Positions 46,109-54,914 of a stretch of 64,000 nucleotides of DNA are shown here, one piece after another. A model generated the notes under the pieces. The model ran no database searches. It was not told the DNA's origin and worked only from the letters and a program-made list of their open reading frames with translations. Numbering within the stretch: position 1 is the first letter of the stretch; every line of letters starts with the position of its first letter. Source of the stretch: Streptomyces galbus. GTDB taxonomy: Bacteria; Actinomycetota; Actinomycetes; Streptomycetales; Streptomycetaceae. The stretch spans positions 675,205 to 739,204 of the forward strand of contig NZ_SZPR01000008.1 in the NCBI RefSeq assembly GCF_005280195.1. Direction: 5' to 3'. The position numbers and the translations under genes were made by a program.

Positions 46109-48157
46109 TCACTCCCGCCCGCTGTGCTCCTTGGCGCGCTCCGTCGCCGGGCCGCGCCGCACCGAACCCGGGGCGCTCCACTCCTGCCGCTTGCGGGCCC
46201 GCTGCTTGGCGGCCTCCGAGGACTGGAGCTGGTACGGCACCGACGTCACCATCACGCCGGGCGTGAACAGCAGCCGGCCCTTCAGGCGCAGCGCGCTCTG
46301 GTTGTGCAGCAGGTGCTCGTACCAGTGGCCGACCACGTACTCCGGGATGATCACCGACACCGCGTCGCGCGGCGACTCCCGGCGCAGGCTCTTGACGTAC
46401 TCGATCACCGGCCGGGTGACCTCGCGGTACGGGGAGTCCAGCACCTTCAGCGGTACGTCGATGCCGCGCCGCTCCCACTCCTCGCGCAGCGCCTTCGTCT
46501 CGGCCGGGTCCACGTTGACGGTGAGCGCCTCCAGCGTGTCCGAGCGCATCAGCTTGGCGTAGGCGAGCGCGCGCAGCGTCGGCCGGTGGATCTTGGAGAT
46601 CAGCAGTACGGAGTGGACCCGGGAGGGACGCACGCTGTCGTCGCTGGGGCCCTCGGGCGCGGCGATCTCGGCCGCGACCCGGTCGTAGTGCCGGCGGATC
46701 GCGGTCATCGTGGCGTAGAAGATCATCATGCCGAGCAGGGCGACCCAGGCGCCGTGCGTGAACTTGGTCGCGAGGACGACGACCAGGACCAGGCCGGTGA
46801 AGAAGGCGCCGAAGGCGTTGATCGCGCGGGAGCGGATCATGTGGCGGCGCTTGGCGGGGTCGGTCTCGGTGGCCAGGTGGCGGTTCCAGTGCCGGACCAT
46901 GCCGGTCTGGCTGAGCGTGAAGGACACGAACACGCCGACGATGTAGAGCTGGATCAGCCGGGTGGAGTCGGCGCCGTAGATCCACACCAGGAAGGTGGCG
47001 GCGCCGGCCAGCAGCACGATGCCGTTGGAGAAGGCGAGGCGGTCGCCGCGGGTGTGGAGCTGGCGGGGCAGGTAGCGGTCCTGGGCGAGGATCGAGCCGA
47101 GCACCGGGAAGCCGTTGTACGCGGTGTTCGCGGCGAGGAACAGCACCAGCGCGGTGGCCGCCGCGAGCACGATGAACAGGAAGCTGCCCTTGCCGAAGAC
47201 GGCCTCGGCGACCTGCGTGATCACCGGGTTCTGGACGTAGCCGGACCCGACCGGGGTCCCGTTCCGCAGCAGGTCCGTCGCCGGGTTCTCGGCCATCCGC
47301 ACGTCCGTGACCAGGGCGAGCACGATGATGCCGCAGAACATGGTGACGGCGAGCAGGCCCATCATGGCGAGCGTGGTCGCCGCGTTCCTCGACTTGGGCT
47401 TGCGGAAGGCCGGGACGCCGTTGGAGATGGCCTCCACACCGGTGAGCGCGGCACAGCCGGAGGAGAAGGCCCGCAGCAGCAGGAACACCAGCGCGAACCC
47501 GGCCAGCCCCTGGTGCTCGGCCTCGATGTGGAACTGCGCGGTCGGCGCCCGCATGGTGTCCCCGAGCACCAGCCCCCGGAACGCGCCCCACACGATCATG
47601 ATGAAGACGCCCGAGACGAAGACGTACGTCGGGATCGCGAAGAGCTTGCCGGACTCCCGCACGCCGCGCAGGTTCATCAGCGTCAGCAGCACGATCACGG
47701 CGACGGCGCACGCGGTCTTGTGCTCGACGACGAACGGGATCGCCGAGCCGAGGTTCTCGATGCCCGAGGCGATCGAGACGGCGACCGTGAGGACGTAGTC
47801 GACGAGCAGTGCGCTCGCCACCGTCAGGCCGGCCCGGGGACCGAGGTTGGTCGTCGCCACCTCGTAGTCGCCGCCGCCGCTGGGGTAGGCGTGCACGTTC
47901 TGCCGGTAGGAGGCGACCACGGTGAACATCAGCACGACCACCGCGACGGCGATCCAGGGGCTGAAGTGGTACGCCGACACGCCCGCGATGGACAGGACCA
48001 GCAGCACCTCCCCGGGCGCGTACGCCACGGAGGACAGCGGGTCGGAAGCGAAGACGGGGAGGGCGATGCGCTTCGGCAGGAGGGTCTCACCCAGCCGGTC
48101 ACTGCGCAGTGCGCGCCCGATCAGGATCCGTTTGGGCACGTCGGTCAGTTTGGACAC
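46109..48157 (-). CDS. KimA-like APC-superfamily potassium transporter
   Basis: 682 residues. About 12 membrane helices up to residue 480, then an about 190-residue cytoplasmic domain. The start (LTDVPKRILIGRALRSDRLGETLLPKR...), DPLSSVAYAPGEVLLVLS, SYRQNVHAYPSGGGDYEVA and SALLVDYVLTVAVSIASG match the KUP/KimA (YdaO) group, which imports K+ with protons and is controlled by c-di-AMP in Firmicutes. Divergent from two TrkA-type RCK proteins, the same set as mycobacterial Rv2690c-ceoB-ceoC (memory). GTG 48157. It is often mis-annotated as an amino-acid permease. Confidence 0.85.
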   Translation of the reverse strand: MSKLTDVPKRILIGRALRSDRLGETLLPKRIALPVFASDPLSSVAYAPGEVLLVLSIAGVSAYHFSPWIAVAVVVLMFTVVASYRQNVHAYPSGGGDYEVATTNLGPRAGLTVASALLVDYVLTVAVSIASGIENLGSAIPFVVEHKTACAVAVIVLLTLMNLRGVRESGKLFAIPTYVFVSGVFIMIVWGAFRGLVLGDTMRAPTAQFHIEAEHQGLAGFALVFLLLRAFSSGCAALTGVEAISNGVPAFRKPKSRNAATTLAMMGLLAVTMFCGIIVLALVTDVRMAENPATDLLRNGTPVGSGYVQNPVITQVAEAVFGKGSFLFIVLAAATALVLFLAANTAYNGFPVLGSILAQDRYLPRQLHTRGDRLAFSNGIVLLAGAATFLVWIYGADSTRLIQLYIVGVFVSFTLSQTGMVRHWNRHLATETDPAKRRHMIRSRAINAFGAFFTGLVLVVVLATKFTHGAWVALLGMMIFYATMTAIRRHYDRVAAEIAAPEGPSDDSVRPSRVHSVLLISKIHRPTLRALAYAKLMRSDTLEALTVNVDPAETKALREEWERRGIDVPLKVLDSPYREVTRPVIEYVKSLRRESPRDAVSVIIPEYVVGHWYEHLLHNQSALRLKGRLLFTPGVMVTSVPYQLQSSEAAKQRARKRQEWSAPGSVRRGPATERAKEHSGRE

Positions 48158-48326
48158 AACAGAGGATCGTAAGCCTTCGAACTGGAGGCCGCCCACCGGC
48201 CACCCCCATAACCTGCGCCCGCGTGCGGGCGAGGACCGCCCGGACGGTCCCGGACCCCGGGTAACCCTCCACGGGGGTGCCCACGCGCACCGCACGTGTG
48301 TAGCTTTGTCGCCGGTCTGAGACCCT

Positions 48327-48357
48327 GGTCAAAGCCACGTCAACAACCTTTGACACC
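48327..48357. promoter_or_regulatory. Inverted repeat in the kimA/trkA divergent region
   Basis: GTCAAAG (48328-48334) and CTTTGAC (48348-48354) form a 7-bp inverted repeat with 13-bp spacing, just before the trkA ribosome site (GGAAGG, 48358-48363). Possible operator; no known riboswitch fold was recognised in 48158-48369. Confidence 0.4.
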
Positions 48358-48369
48358 GGAAGGACGGTC

Positions 48370-49038
48370 GTGCACATCGTCATCATGGGCTGCGGCAGAG
48401 TGGGTTCCGCTCTCGCCCAGACCCTGGAGCAACAGGGGCACACGGTCGCCGTGATCGACCAGGACCCCACCGCCTTCCGGCGCCTCGGCTCCTCGTTCGG
48501 CGGCCGCAGGGTCACCGGGGTCGGCTTCGACCAGGACACCCTGCGCGAGGCCGGCATCGAGGAGGCCGGGGCCTTCGCCGCCGTGTCCAGCGGCGACAAC
48601 TCCAACATCATCGCCGCCCGGGTGGCCCGCGAGATGTTCGGCATCGAGAACGTCGCCGCGCGCATCTACGACCCCCGGCGCGCCGAGGTCTACCAGCGCC
48701 TGGGCATCCCGACAGTGGCCACGGTCCGCTGGACCGCCGACCAGATGCTGCGCCGGCTGCTGCCGTCCGGGGCCGAGCCGCTGTGGAGGGACCCGACGGG
48801 CGGAGTCCAGCTCGCCGAGGTGCACACCTCGCCGGCCTGGGTCGGCCACAAGATCAGCAGGCTCCAGGAGGAGACGGGCGTGCGCGTGGCGTTCCTCACC
48901 CGCCTCGGGGAAGCGATCCTGCCCACCTCGCAGACGGTGTTGCAGGAGGGGGACCTGGTGCACGTGATGATGCGGACCGACGAGGTCGCGAAGGTCGAGG
49001 CGGCGTTCGCCAAGGGTCCCGAGGAAGGCGGTCAGTGA
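48370..49038 (+). CDS. TrkA/CeoB-type K+ transport regulatory NAD-binding protein
   Basis: 222 residues. RCK/TrkA-N domain with HIVIMGCGRVGSALAQTLEQQGHTVAVIDQD (GxGxxG and the acidic end of beta-2), then a TrkA-C domain from about 140. Gates a potassium transporter according to NAD(H) or nucleotide state. GTG 48370 follows GGAAGG. Its TGA shares one base with the ATG of the second copy (TGATG), so both subunits are made together. Confidence 0.92.
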   Translation: MHIVIMGCGRVGSALAQTLEQQGHTVAVIDQDPTAFRRLGSSFGGRRVTGVGFDQDTLREAGIEEAGAFAAVSSGDNSNIIAARVAREMFGIENVAARIYDPRRAEVYQRLGIPTVATVRWTADQMLRRLLPSGAEPLWRDPTGGVQLAEVHTSPAWVGHKISRLQEETGVRVAFLTRLGEAILPTSQTVLQEGDLVHVMMRTDEVAKVEAAFAKGPEEGGQ

Positions 49039-49718
49039 TGAGGGTCGCCATCGCCGGAGCCGGCGCCGTGGGCCGATCGATCGCGGGCGAGCTGCTGGAG
49101 AACGGCCACGAGGTCCTGCTGGTCGACAAGGCGCCGACGGCCATCTCGGTCGAGCGCGTCCCGCAGGCGGAGTGGCTGCTCGCCGACGCCTGCGAGATCA
49201 CCTCCCTCGACGAGGCCGCGCTCCAGCGCTGCAACGTCGTGATCGCCGCCACGGGCGACGACAAGGTCAACCTCGTCGTCTCGCTCCTGGCCAAGACGGA
49301 GTACGGCGTCCCGCGCGTCGTCGCCCGCGTGAACAACCCGAAGAACGAGTGGCTCTTCAACGAGTCCTGGGGCGTGGACGTCGCCGTGTCGACCCCCCGC
49401 CTGATGTCCGCCCTGGTCGAGGAGGCGGTGAGCGTCGGCGACCTGGTCCGCCTGCTCCGCTTCAGCCACGGCGACGCCAACCTGGTCGAGCTGACCCTGC
49501 CCGAGGAGTCGGCCCTGGCCGGCACGCAGGTTGGTGACGTGGAGTGGCCCGAGGACACGTCCCTGGTCACCATCATCCGCGGCACGCGTGTGCTGACCCC
49601 GTCCCGCGAGGACTCCCTGGAGCCGGGCGACGAACTCCTCTTCGTCGCGGCCCAGGCCCGCGAGGAACAACTGGAGGACCTGCTGTCGGTGCGCCGGGAG
49701 GACACGCCGGAGGCATGA
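49038..49718 (+). CDS. Second TrkA/CeoC-type RCK protein
   Basis: 226 residues. Same two-domain layout: MRVAIAGAGAVGRSIAGELLENGHEVLLVDK Rossmann motif, and a C-terminal TrkA-C (GTQVGDVEWPEDTSLVTIIRGTRVLTPSREDSLEPGDELLFVA). Translationally coupled to the first copy. Paired RCK genes probably form a hetero-octameric ring on the KimA-like carrier. A strong terminator follows. Confidence 0.92.
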   Translation: MRVAIAGAGAVGRSIAGELLENGHEVLLVDKAPTAISVERVPQAEWLLADACEITSLDEAALQRCNVVIAATGDDKVNLVVSLLAKTEYGVPRVVARVNNPKNEWLFNESWGVDVAVSTPRLMSALVEEAVSVGDLVRLLRFSHGDANLVELTLPEESALAGTQVGDVEWPEDTSLVTIIRGTRVLTPSREDSLEPGDELLFVAAQAREEQLEDLLSVRREDTPEA

Positions 49719-49727
49719 CACGACGAG

Positions 49728-49758
49728 AAGGGCGCCCCGCGAGTCGCGGGGCGCCCTT
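49728..49758 (+). terminator. Intrinsic terminator after trkA pair
   Basis: Arms AAGGGCGCCCCGCG (49728-49741) and CGCGGGGCGCCCTT (49745-49758), 3-nt loop, followed by T; 10 nt after the stop codon. Confidence 0.85.
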
Positions 49759-49841
49759 TGCGTGCTCGGCCTCACGCCCCACCGAGTCGGGTGGTGGGTG
49801 GGCACAGGCCGGGGGGCTGGGGGCGGAGCCCCCGGCAAGGC

Positions 49842-50588
49842 TCAGCCGTCCCGACGGTGCCGGCCACCGGCGGGGGACGCCTGCTCGCCCTCCTCGGCCC
49901 GCGCGGCGTTCTCCGCCGCCTCCATCTCCGCGAACACGTCGATCGGCGCGGGCGCCTTCGCCAGGAACACCCACGTCAGCCACACCGCCAGCAGGAACGG
50001 CGGGATCTTCAGCGCCACCAGCACCCAGCCCAGTTGCGTGGTGTCCGCCCACCAGTACAGCGGGAAGAGGACCGCGCACTTGGCCAGCAGGATCAGTCCC
50101 CAGGCCCAGCTCGCCTTGGCGTACGCCTTCTTGCGCCCGGGGTTGCGCTTGCGCCAGGAGAGGTTCTCCTTGAACACCGGCCCGAGGATCAGCCCGATCA
50201 ACGGCACCCCGGCCAGCGTGGTGACGATGTACGCGAGCGCCAGCCCCAGCGTGTAGAGCATGCCCGGCAGGTAGAAGTCCTTCGCGTTGCCGGTGAACAT
50301 GGCGAACACCACACCGAAGACGACCCCGAAGACCCCGCTGAACGCGTGCTTGACGGTGTCCTTCATCGCGAGCCGCACGACCACCAGCACCAGCGACACG
50401 GCCAGGGCGGCGATCGCCGACCAGTGCAGGTCCTTGTTGATCGTGAAGATGGTGACGAAGAGGAGGCCGGGCAGCACCGTCTCGACCATGCCCCGCACGC
50501 CGCCGAACGCCTCGAACAGCGCGGCCTCCGTCACCGCCCGGGCGTCGTCCGCGGATGTGTTGTCGGTCGGCTTGTCGAGCGACGTCAC
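49842..50588 (-). CDS. DUF3159 membrane protein
   Basis: 248 residues, about six transmembrane helices, matching the actinobacterial DUF3159 family (FGGVRGMVETVLPGLLFVTIFTINKDLHWS; PVFKENLSWRKRNPGRKKAYAKASW). Function unknown; the conserved layout resembles intracellular septation protein A-like membrane proteins. Charged C-terminal tail. GTG 50588 follows AGGGAG; starts 3 nt after the stop of the OB-fold gene, so the two are co-expressed. Confidence 0.88.
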   Translation of the reverse strand: MTSLDKPTDNTSADDARAVTEAALFEAFGGVRGMVETVLPGLLFVTIFTINKDLHWSAIAALAVSLVLVVVRLAMKDTVKHAFSGVFGVVFGVVFAMFTGNAKDFYLPGMLYTLGLALAYIVTTLAGVPLIGLILGPVFKENLSWRKRNPGRKKAYAKASWAWGLILLAKCAVLFPLYWWADTTQLGWVLVALKIPPFLLAVWLTWVFLAKAPAPIDVFAEMEAAENAARAEEGEQASPAGGRHRRDG

Positions 50589-50591
50589 CGG

Positions 50592-50990
50592 CTACTCCCT
50601 ACCGAGGGGTCTCAGTTCGTACTTCGGGTTGAACAGCACCCGGCGGCCCCGGCTCATCGAGATCCGGCCCGATGCGAGCAGCTTGCGCCCCGGCTCTATG
50701 CCGACTATCGAACGCCTGCCCAGCCACACCACGTCCAACGCGGCGGAGCCGTCGAACAGCTCGGCCTCCAGGGCCGGGACTCCGGCGCGCGGCCGCAGGG
50801 TGACCGTGCGCAAGGTACCAGTAACCGTCACTATCTGGCGGTCCTGGCAGTCCCCGATACGGGTGCAACCGGCCGTCGCGGCATCCTCCCGCAGCTCCTC
50901 GGACTCCAGGTCCTCCTGCGACGAGGAGAGCCGGTCTAGCATGCGCCGGAACCGGCCCACCGGCTTTTCGGAACGAGGAACAGCACTCAT
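50592..50990 (-). CDS. OB-fold nucleic-acid-binding protein
   Basis: 132 residues. An N-terminal helix (RFRRMLDRLSSSQEDLESEEL) precedes one OB-fold: VTVTGTLRTVTLRPRAGVPALEAELFDGSAALDVVWLGRRSIVGIEPGRKLLASGRISMSRGRRVLFNPKYEL, as in RecG-type and tRNA-anticodon OB domains. Conserved in Streptomyces beside DUF3159; role unknown. Confidence 0.85.
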   Translation of the reverse strand: MSAVPRSEKPVGRFRRMLDRLSSSQEDLESEELREDAATAGCTRIGDCQDRQIVTVTGTLRTVTLRPRAGVPALEAELFDGSAALDVVWLGRRSIVGIEPGRKLLASGRISMSRGRRVLFNPKYELRPLGRE

Positions 50991-51035
50991 ATCTGAAGCG
51001 TACCGGGGGCGGCCGACCCGCCCGTAGCCCCGGTG

Positions 51036-51719
51036 CTACCGCTCGAACCGGTACCCCATCCCCGGCTCGGTGATGAAGTGCTTCGGGTGCGACGGATCGG
51101 CCTCCAGCTTCCTGCGCAGCTGGGCCATGTAGACCCGCAGGTAGTTGGTCTCCGTCCCGTACGACGGTCCCCACACCTCCTGCAGGAGCTGCCGCTGGCC
51201 GACCAGCCGGCCGGTGTTGCGCACCAGCACCTCCAGCAGGTGCCACTCGGTCGGTGTGAGCCGGACGTCCCGCCCGCCCCGGTTGACCTTCTTGGCGGCC
51301 AGGTCGACGGTGAACTCGGCCGTCTCCACCAGCACGTCCTCCTCCTCGCCCCCGGCCGGCTCGGCACGCCGCACGGCGGCCCGCAGCCGGGCCAGCAGCT
51401 CGTCCATCCCGAAGGGCTTGGTGACGTAGTCGTCGGCGCCCGCGTCCAGCGCCTCGACCTTCTCGTCGGAGGAGTGCCGCGCGGACAGCACCAGGATCGG
51501 CACCCGGGTCCAGCCGCGCAGTCCCTTGATCACCTCCACGCCGTCCATGTCGGGCAGTCCCAGGTCCAGGACGACCACGTCCGGGTGACGGGCGGCCGCG
51601 AGCCGCAGGGCGGTGGCGCCGTCGTGGGCGGCGTCGACCTCGTACTTGCGGGCCTTGAGATTGATCACGAGGGCGCGCACGATCTGCGGCTCGTCGTCGA
51701 TCACGAGCACCCGGGTCAT
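51036..51719 (-). CDS. kdpE: KdpE response regulator
   Basis: 227 residues. Receiver domain with DDE pocket, phospho-Asp in VVVLDLGLPDMDG and Lys in TKPFGMDEL; OmpR-type winged helix from about 125 (RLTPTEWHLLEVLVRNTGRLV; TNYLRVYMAQLRRKLE; EPGMGYRF). Activates K+ uptake or stress genes when phosphorylated by KdpD. ATG 51719 overlaps the kdpD stop (ATGA). kdpFABC is not adjacent. Confidence 0.95.
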   Translation of the reverse strand: MTRVLVIDDEPQIVRALVINLKARKYEVDAAHDGATALRLAAARHPDVVVLDLGLPDMDGVEVIKGLRGWTRVPILVLSARHSSDEKVEALDAGADDYVTKPFGMDELLARLRAAVRRAEPAGGEEEDVLVETAEFTVDLAAKKVNRGGRDVRLTPTEWHLLEVLVRNTGRLVGQRQLLQEVWGPSYGTETNYLRVYMAQLRRKLEADPSHPKHFITEPGMGYRFER

Positions 51720-54445
51720 GAAGCCTGCCTTTCCGAAGGAGCCGGGGTCCGCCCGGACGCATGACGCCGCTCCGGACGGTCGGAGGGACCGGCGCGACCG
51801 GCACGGTCGGGTGCGTGGGACCCGCCCGCTCCCTGGGGGCCGCCCGACCCCTGGGGCCCGCCGGGGGGGTGGGGCCCGCCGGGGGCGAAGGGGCCGGTCG
51901 GGTCGTCCGCCCGGTCGGCGGGAACCTCCGGCTCCGCACCACTCTCCGCCCCGCCCGCCGCGCGCAGGGTCAGCACCATGGTGAGTCCTCCGCCGGGCGT
52001 GTCCTCCGCCCTGAGCGTGCCCCCCATCGCCTCGGCGAAGCCGCGGGCCACCGCGAGGCCGAGCCCGACCCCGGCCCCGCGCGGGGCGTCGCCGTAGCGC
52101 TGGAACGGCTCGAATATCCGCTCCTTGGCCTCGTCCGGCACCCCGGGCCCCCGGTCGACGATCCGCACCTCCACCCGGTCGGCGAGGGCACTGGCGGCGA
52201 CCAGGACGGGCCGGCCGGGCGGGCTGTACTTCACGGCGTTCTCCACCAGGTTGGCCACCGACCGCTCCAGCAGCCCGGCGTCCACCGCGACCATGGGCAG
52301 CGTCTCCGGGATGTCCAGTTCCACGCTGTCCTCGGCCACCCCGCCGAGCGCCATCGGCACCACCTCGTCCAGGTCGATCTCCCGGACCAGCGCGGTGACC
52401 GTGCCGGTCTGGAGCCGGGACATGTCCAGCAGGTTGCCCACGAGGTGGTCGAGCCGGTCCGCGCCCGCCTCGATGCCCTCCAGCAGCTCCGCCTGGTCCT
52501 CCTCGGACCAGGCCACGTCGTCCGAGCGCAGGCTCGACACGGCCGCCTTGATGCCCGCCAGCGGGGTGCGCAGGTCGTGGCTGACGGCCGCGAGCAGCGC
52601 CGTGCGGATCCGGTTGCCCTCGGCCAGCGCCCGCGCCCGGTGGGCCTCCTCCCGCAGCCGCCGCCGGTCCAGCACGACCGCGGCCTGCGCGGCGAACGCG
52701 GCCAGCACCCGGCGGTCCTCCGCGGGCAGCACCCGCCCGGTCAGCGCCAGCGCCATGTGGTCCCCGACCGGCACGTCGACGTCCGCGTCCTCGGGCCGCT
52801 CGACCGGGCCCCCGACCCCCGCGCGCCCCGCGCAGGTCCACGGCGCCAGGTCGTCGGCGCGCTCCAGCAGCGCCGCCGACTCCATCCCGAACGTCTCCCG
52901 CACCCGCTCCAGCAACGCCTCCAGGCTGGTCTCACCGCGCAGCACGTTGCCCGCGAGGTAGGACAGGATCTCCGACTCGGCCCGCAGCCGCGCCGCCTGG
53001 TGCGTACGCCGGGCCGCGAGGTCCACCACGGACGCCACGGACACCCCCACCCCGACGAAGATCGTTATGGCGACGATGTTCTTGGGGTCGGCGACCGTCC
53101 AGCGGTGCAGCGGGGGTGTGTAGAAGTAGTTCAGCAGCAGACAGCCGAGCGCCGCGGAGGTCAGCGCGGGCAGCAGCCCGCCGAGCAGCGCCGCCGCCAC
53201 GGTCACCGTCAGGAACAGCAGCATGTCGTTGGCGAGCCCGAGGTCCACGGCGTTCAGCCCGAACGCCAGGGCCACCGGCCCGCCCAGACCGATCAGCCAG
53301 CCCCACACCACGCGCGCCCGCCCGAGCCGCGCCCCGCGCGCCACCGGCAGCCCGCGCCCCCTGGCCACCTCGTCGTGGGTGACGATGTGCACGTCCAGGT
53401 CGGGTCCCGAGTCCCGCGCCACCGTGGTGCCGACGCCGGGCCCGAAGACGTACTGCCAGGTCTTGCGGCGCGAGGAGCCGAGCACGATCTGCGTGGCGTT
53501 CACCCCGCGGGCGAAGTCCAGCAGCGCGGCCGGGACGTCGTCGCCCACCACGTGGTGGAAGCTGCCGCCCAGGTCCTCGACCAGGGTGCGCTGCACGGCG
53601 AGTTCCTTCGGCGAGGCGGACGTCAGGCCGTCGCTGCTGGCGACGTACACGGCCAGGACCTCGCCGCCGGCCCCCTTCTCCGCCAGCCGCACCGCCCGCC
53701 GGATCAGCGTGCGCCCCTCGGGGCCCCCGGTCAGCCCGACGACGATCCGCTCGCGCGACCCCCAGATCTTCGAGACCCGGTGCTCGCTGCGGTAGCGCTG
53801 GAGGTACTCGTCGACCCGGTCGGCCACCCACAGCAGCGCGAGCTCCCGCAGCGCGGTGAGGTTGCCGGGCCGGAAGTAGTTCGACAGCGCGGCGTCGACC
53901 TTGTCCGGCTGGTAGACGTTCCCGTGCGCCATCCGCCGCCGCAGGGCCTCGGGCGACATGTCGACCAGCTCGATCTGGTCGGCGCGGCGCACCACCTCGT
54001 CGGGCACGGTCTCCTGCTGCCGTACGCCCGTGATCGACTCGACGACGTCACCCAGGGACTCCAGGTGCTGGATGTTCACGGTGGAGACCACGTCGATCCC
54101 CGCTGCCAGCAGCTCCTCGACGTCCTGCCACCGCTTGGCGTTGCGGGAGCCGGGGACGTTCGTGTGGGCCAGTTCGTCCACCAGGGCCACCCGGGGGCGG
54201 CGCGCCAGCACCGCGTCCACGTCCATCTCGGTGAAGGCCGTGTCCCGGTACGCCAGCTCCCGGCGGGGCACCTGCTCCAGACCGCTCAGCATCACCTCGG
54301 TGCGCGGCCGGCCGTGGTGCTCGACGAAGGCCACCACGCAGTCCGTGCCCCGCTCCACCCGGCGGTGCGCCTCCGACAGCATGGCGTACGTCTTGCCGAC
54401 GCCCGGTGCCGCACCGAGGTAGATCCGAAGCTTGCCGCGTGCCAT
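51716..54445 (-). CDS. kdpD: KdpD sensor histidine kinase
   Basis: 909 residues. N-terminal KdpD domain with Walker A APGVGKT (residues 14-20), USP-like domain (about 245-370), four clustered membrane helices (about 390-500), GAF-like region, HisKA H-box SHDLRTPLAGI and HATPase_c (VENAVKYSPPG; DRGPGVP; GAGVGLGLAVARGFAEA). The tail after 860 is a long Pro/Gly-rich disordered stretch. ATG 54445 was chosen since MARGKLRIYLGAAPGVGKT is the standard start. Senses K+ limitation or ionic/envelope stress. Confidence 0.95.
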   Translation of the reverse strand: MARGKLRIYLGAAPGVGKTYAMLSEAHRRVERGTDCVVAFVEHHGRPRTEVMLSGLEQVPRRELAYRDTAFTEMDVDAVLARRPRVALVDELAHTNVPGSRNAKRWQDVEELLAAGIDVVSTVNIQHLESLGDVVESITGVRQQETVPDEVVRRADQIELVDMSPEALRRRMAHGNVYQPDKVDAALSNYFRPGNLTALRELALLWVADRVDEYLQRYRSEHRVSKIWGSRERIVVGLTGGPEGRTLIRRAVRLAEKGAGGEVLAVYVASSDGLTSASPKELAVQRTLVEDLGGSFHHVVGDDVPAALLDFARGVNATQIVLGSSRRKTWQYVFGPGVGTTVARDSGPDLDVHIVTHDEVARGRGLPVARGARLGRARVVWGWLIGLGGPVALAFGLNAVDLGLANDMLLFLTVTVAAALLGGLLPALTSAALGCLLLNYFYTPPLHRWTVADPKNIVAITIFVGVGVSVASVVDLAARRTHQAARLRAESEILSYLAGNVLRGETSLEALLERVRETFGMESAALLERADDLAPWTCAGRAGVGGPVERPEDADVDVPVGDHMALALTGRVLPAEDRRVLAAFAAQAAVVLDRRRLREEAHRARALAEGNRIRTALLAAVSHDLRTPLAGIKAAVSSLRSDDVAWSEEDQAELLEGIEAGADRLDHLVGNLLDMSRLQTGTVTALVREIDLDEVVPMALGGVAEDSVELDIPETLPMVAVDAGLLERSVANLVENAVKYSPPGRPVLVAASALADRVEVRIVDRGPGVPDEAKERIFEPFQRYGDAPRGAGVGLGLAVARGFAEAMGGTLRAEDTPGGGLTMVLTLRAAGGAESGAEPEVPADRADDPTGPFAPGGPHPPGGPQGSGGPQGAGGSHAPDRAGRAGPSDRPERRHASGRTPAPSERQAS

Positions 54446-54589
54446 GGCCCCATTGTCTTCCCGTGCTTCCCGCCCACGCAGCGTCGACCTTACGGCCACG
54501 GACCCCGGCGGACGGGACACGGGCCGTCCTCGCGGGGCGGCCTTGACGCAACTCTGACGCCCCGGCGCTCCTCGCGCTCGCGCGGGTCG

Positions 54590-54764
54590 GCCGGCGCATC
54601 CGCAGCGGCACGCCCATGTTCTCCGCAGCCGACAGGATCGGAACCAGCCCGACGGACTGGAAGACGAAGCCGACGCGGTCGCGGCGCGGGGCGAGCAGGC
54701 CGTCCCCTCCGGACTTATGGACGTGCTCGATGCGCACCATGGTGCCGGTGGCGGTCCCGCTCAT
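54590..54764 (-). pseudogene. Fragment of an ABC transporter ATP-binding protein (LolD/MacB type)
   Basis: The frame from 54764 reads MSGTATGTMVRIEHVHKSGG, then jumps to RRDRVGFVFQSVGLVPILSAAENMGVPLRMRR, the segment around the Q-loop of MacB-type ATPases. Walker A, signature, Walker B and H-loop are all missing, and the frame then runs meaningless into the kdpD upstream region. An internal deletion joined the first residues to the Q-loop region. It is the main content of the 469-base gap 54446-54914. Confidence 0.7.
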
Positions 54765-54914
54765 GTGTCCTCCCCGTCGGTCCCCCGTGGCCCCGCGGGC
54801 CGGGCGTCGGTATCGCGACGTCCGCCCGGCCCTCGACGGCCGTGCCCGCCTTCACCTCTTCATCGGACGAGGACCCCGGATCGGTTCACGGGACCGCCGG
54901 ACCCTGTGGGGAGG

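Noticed and set aside
46109..48157. Amino-acid permease
   Set aside because: KimA-type N-terminal motifs and TrkA neighbours favour potassium transport.
48158..48369. ydaO-type c-di-AMP riboswitch upstream of the K+ transporter
   Set aside because: No matching consensus blocks or fold were seen; only a short inverted repeat.
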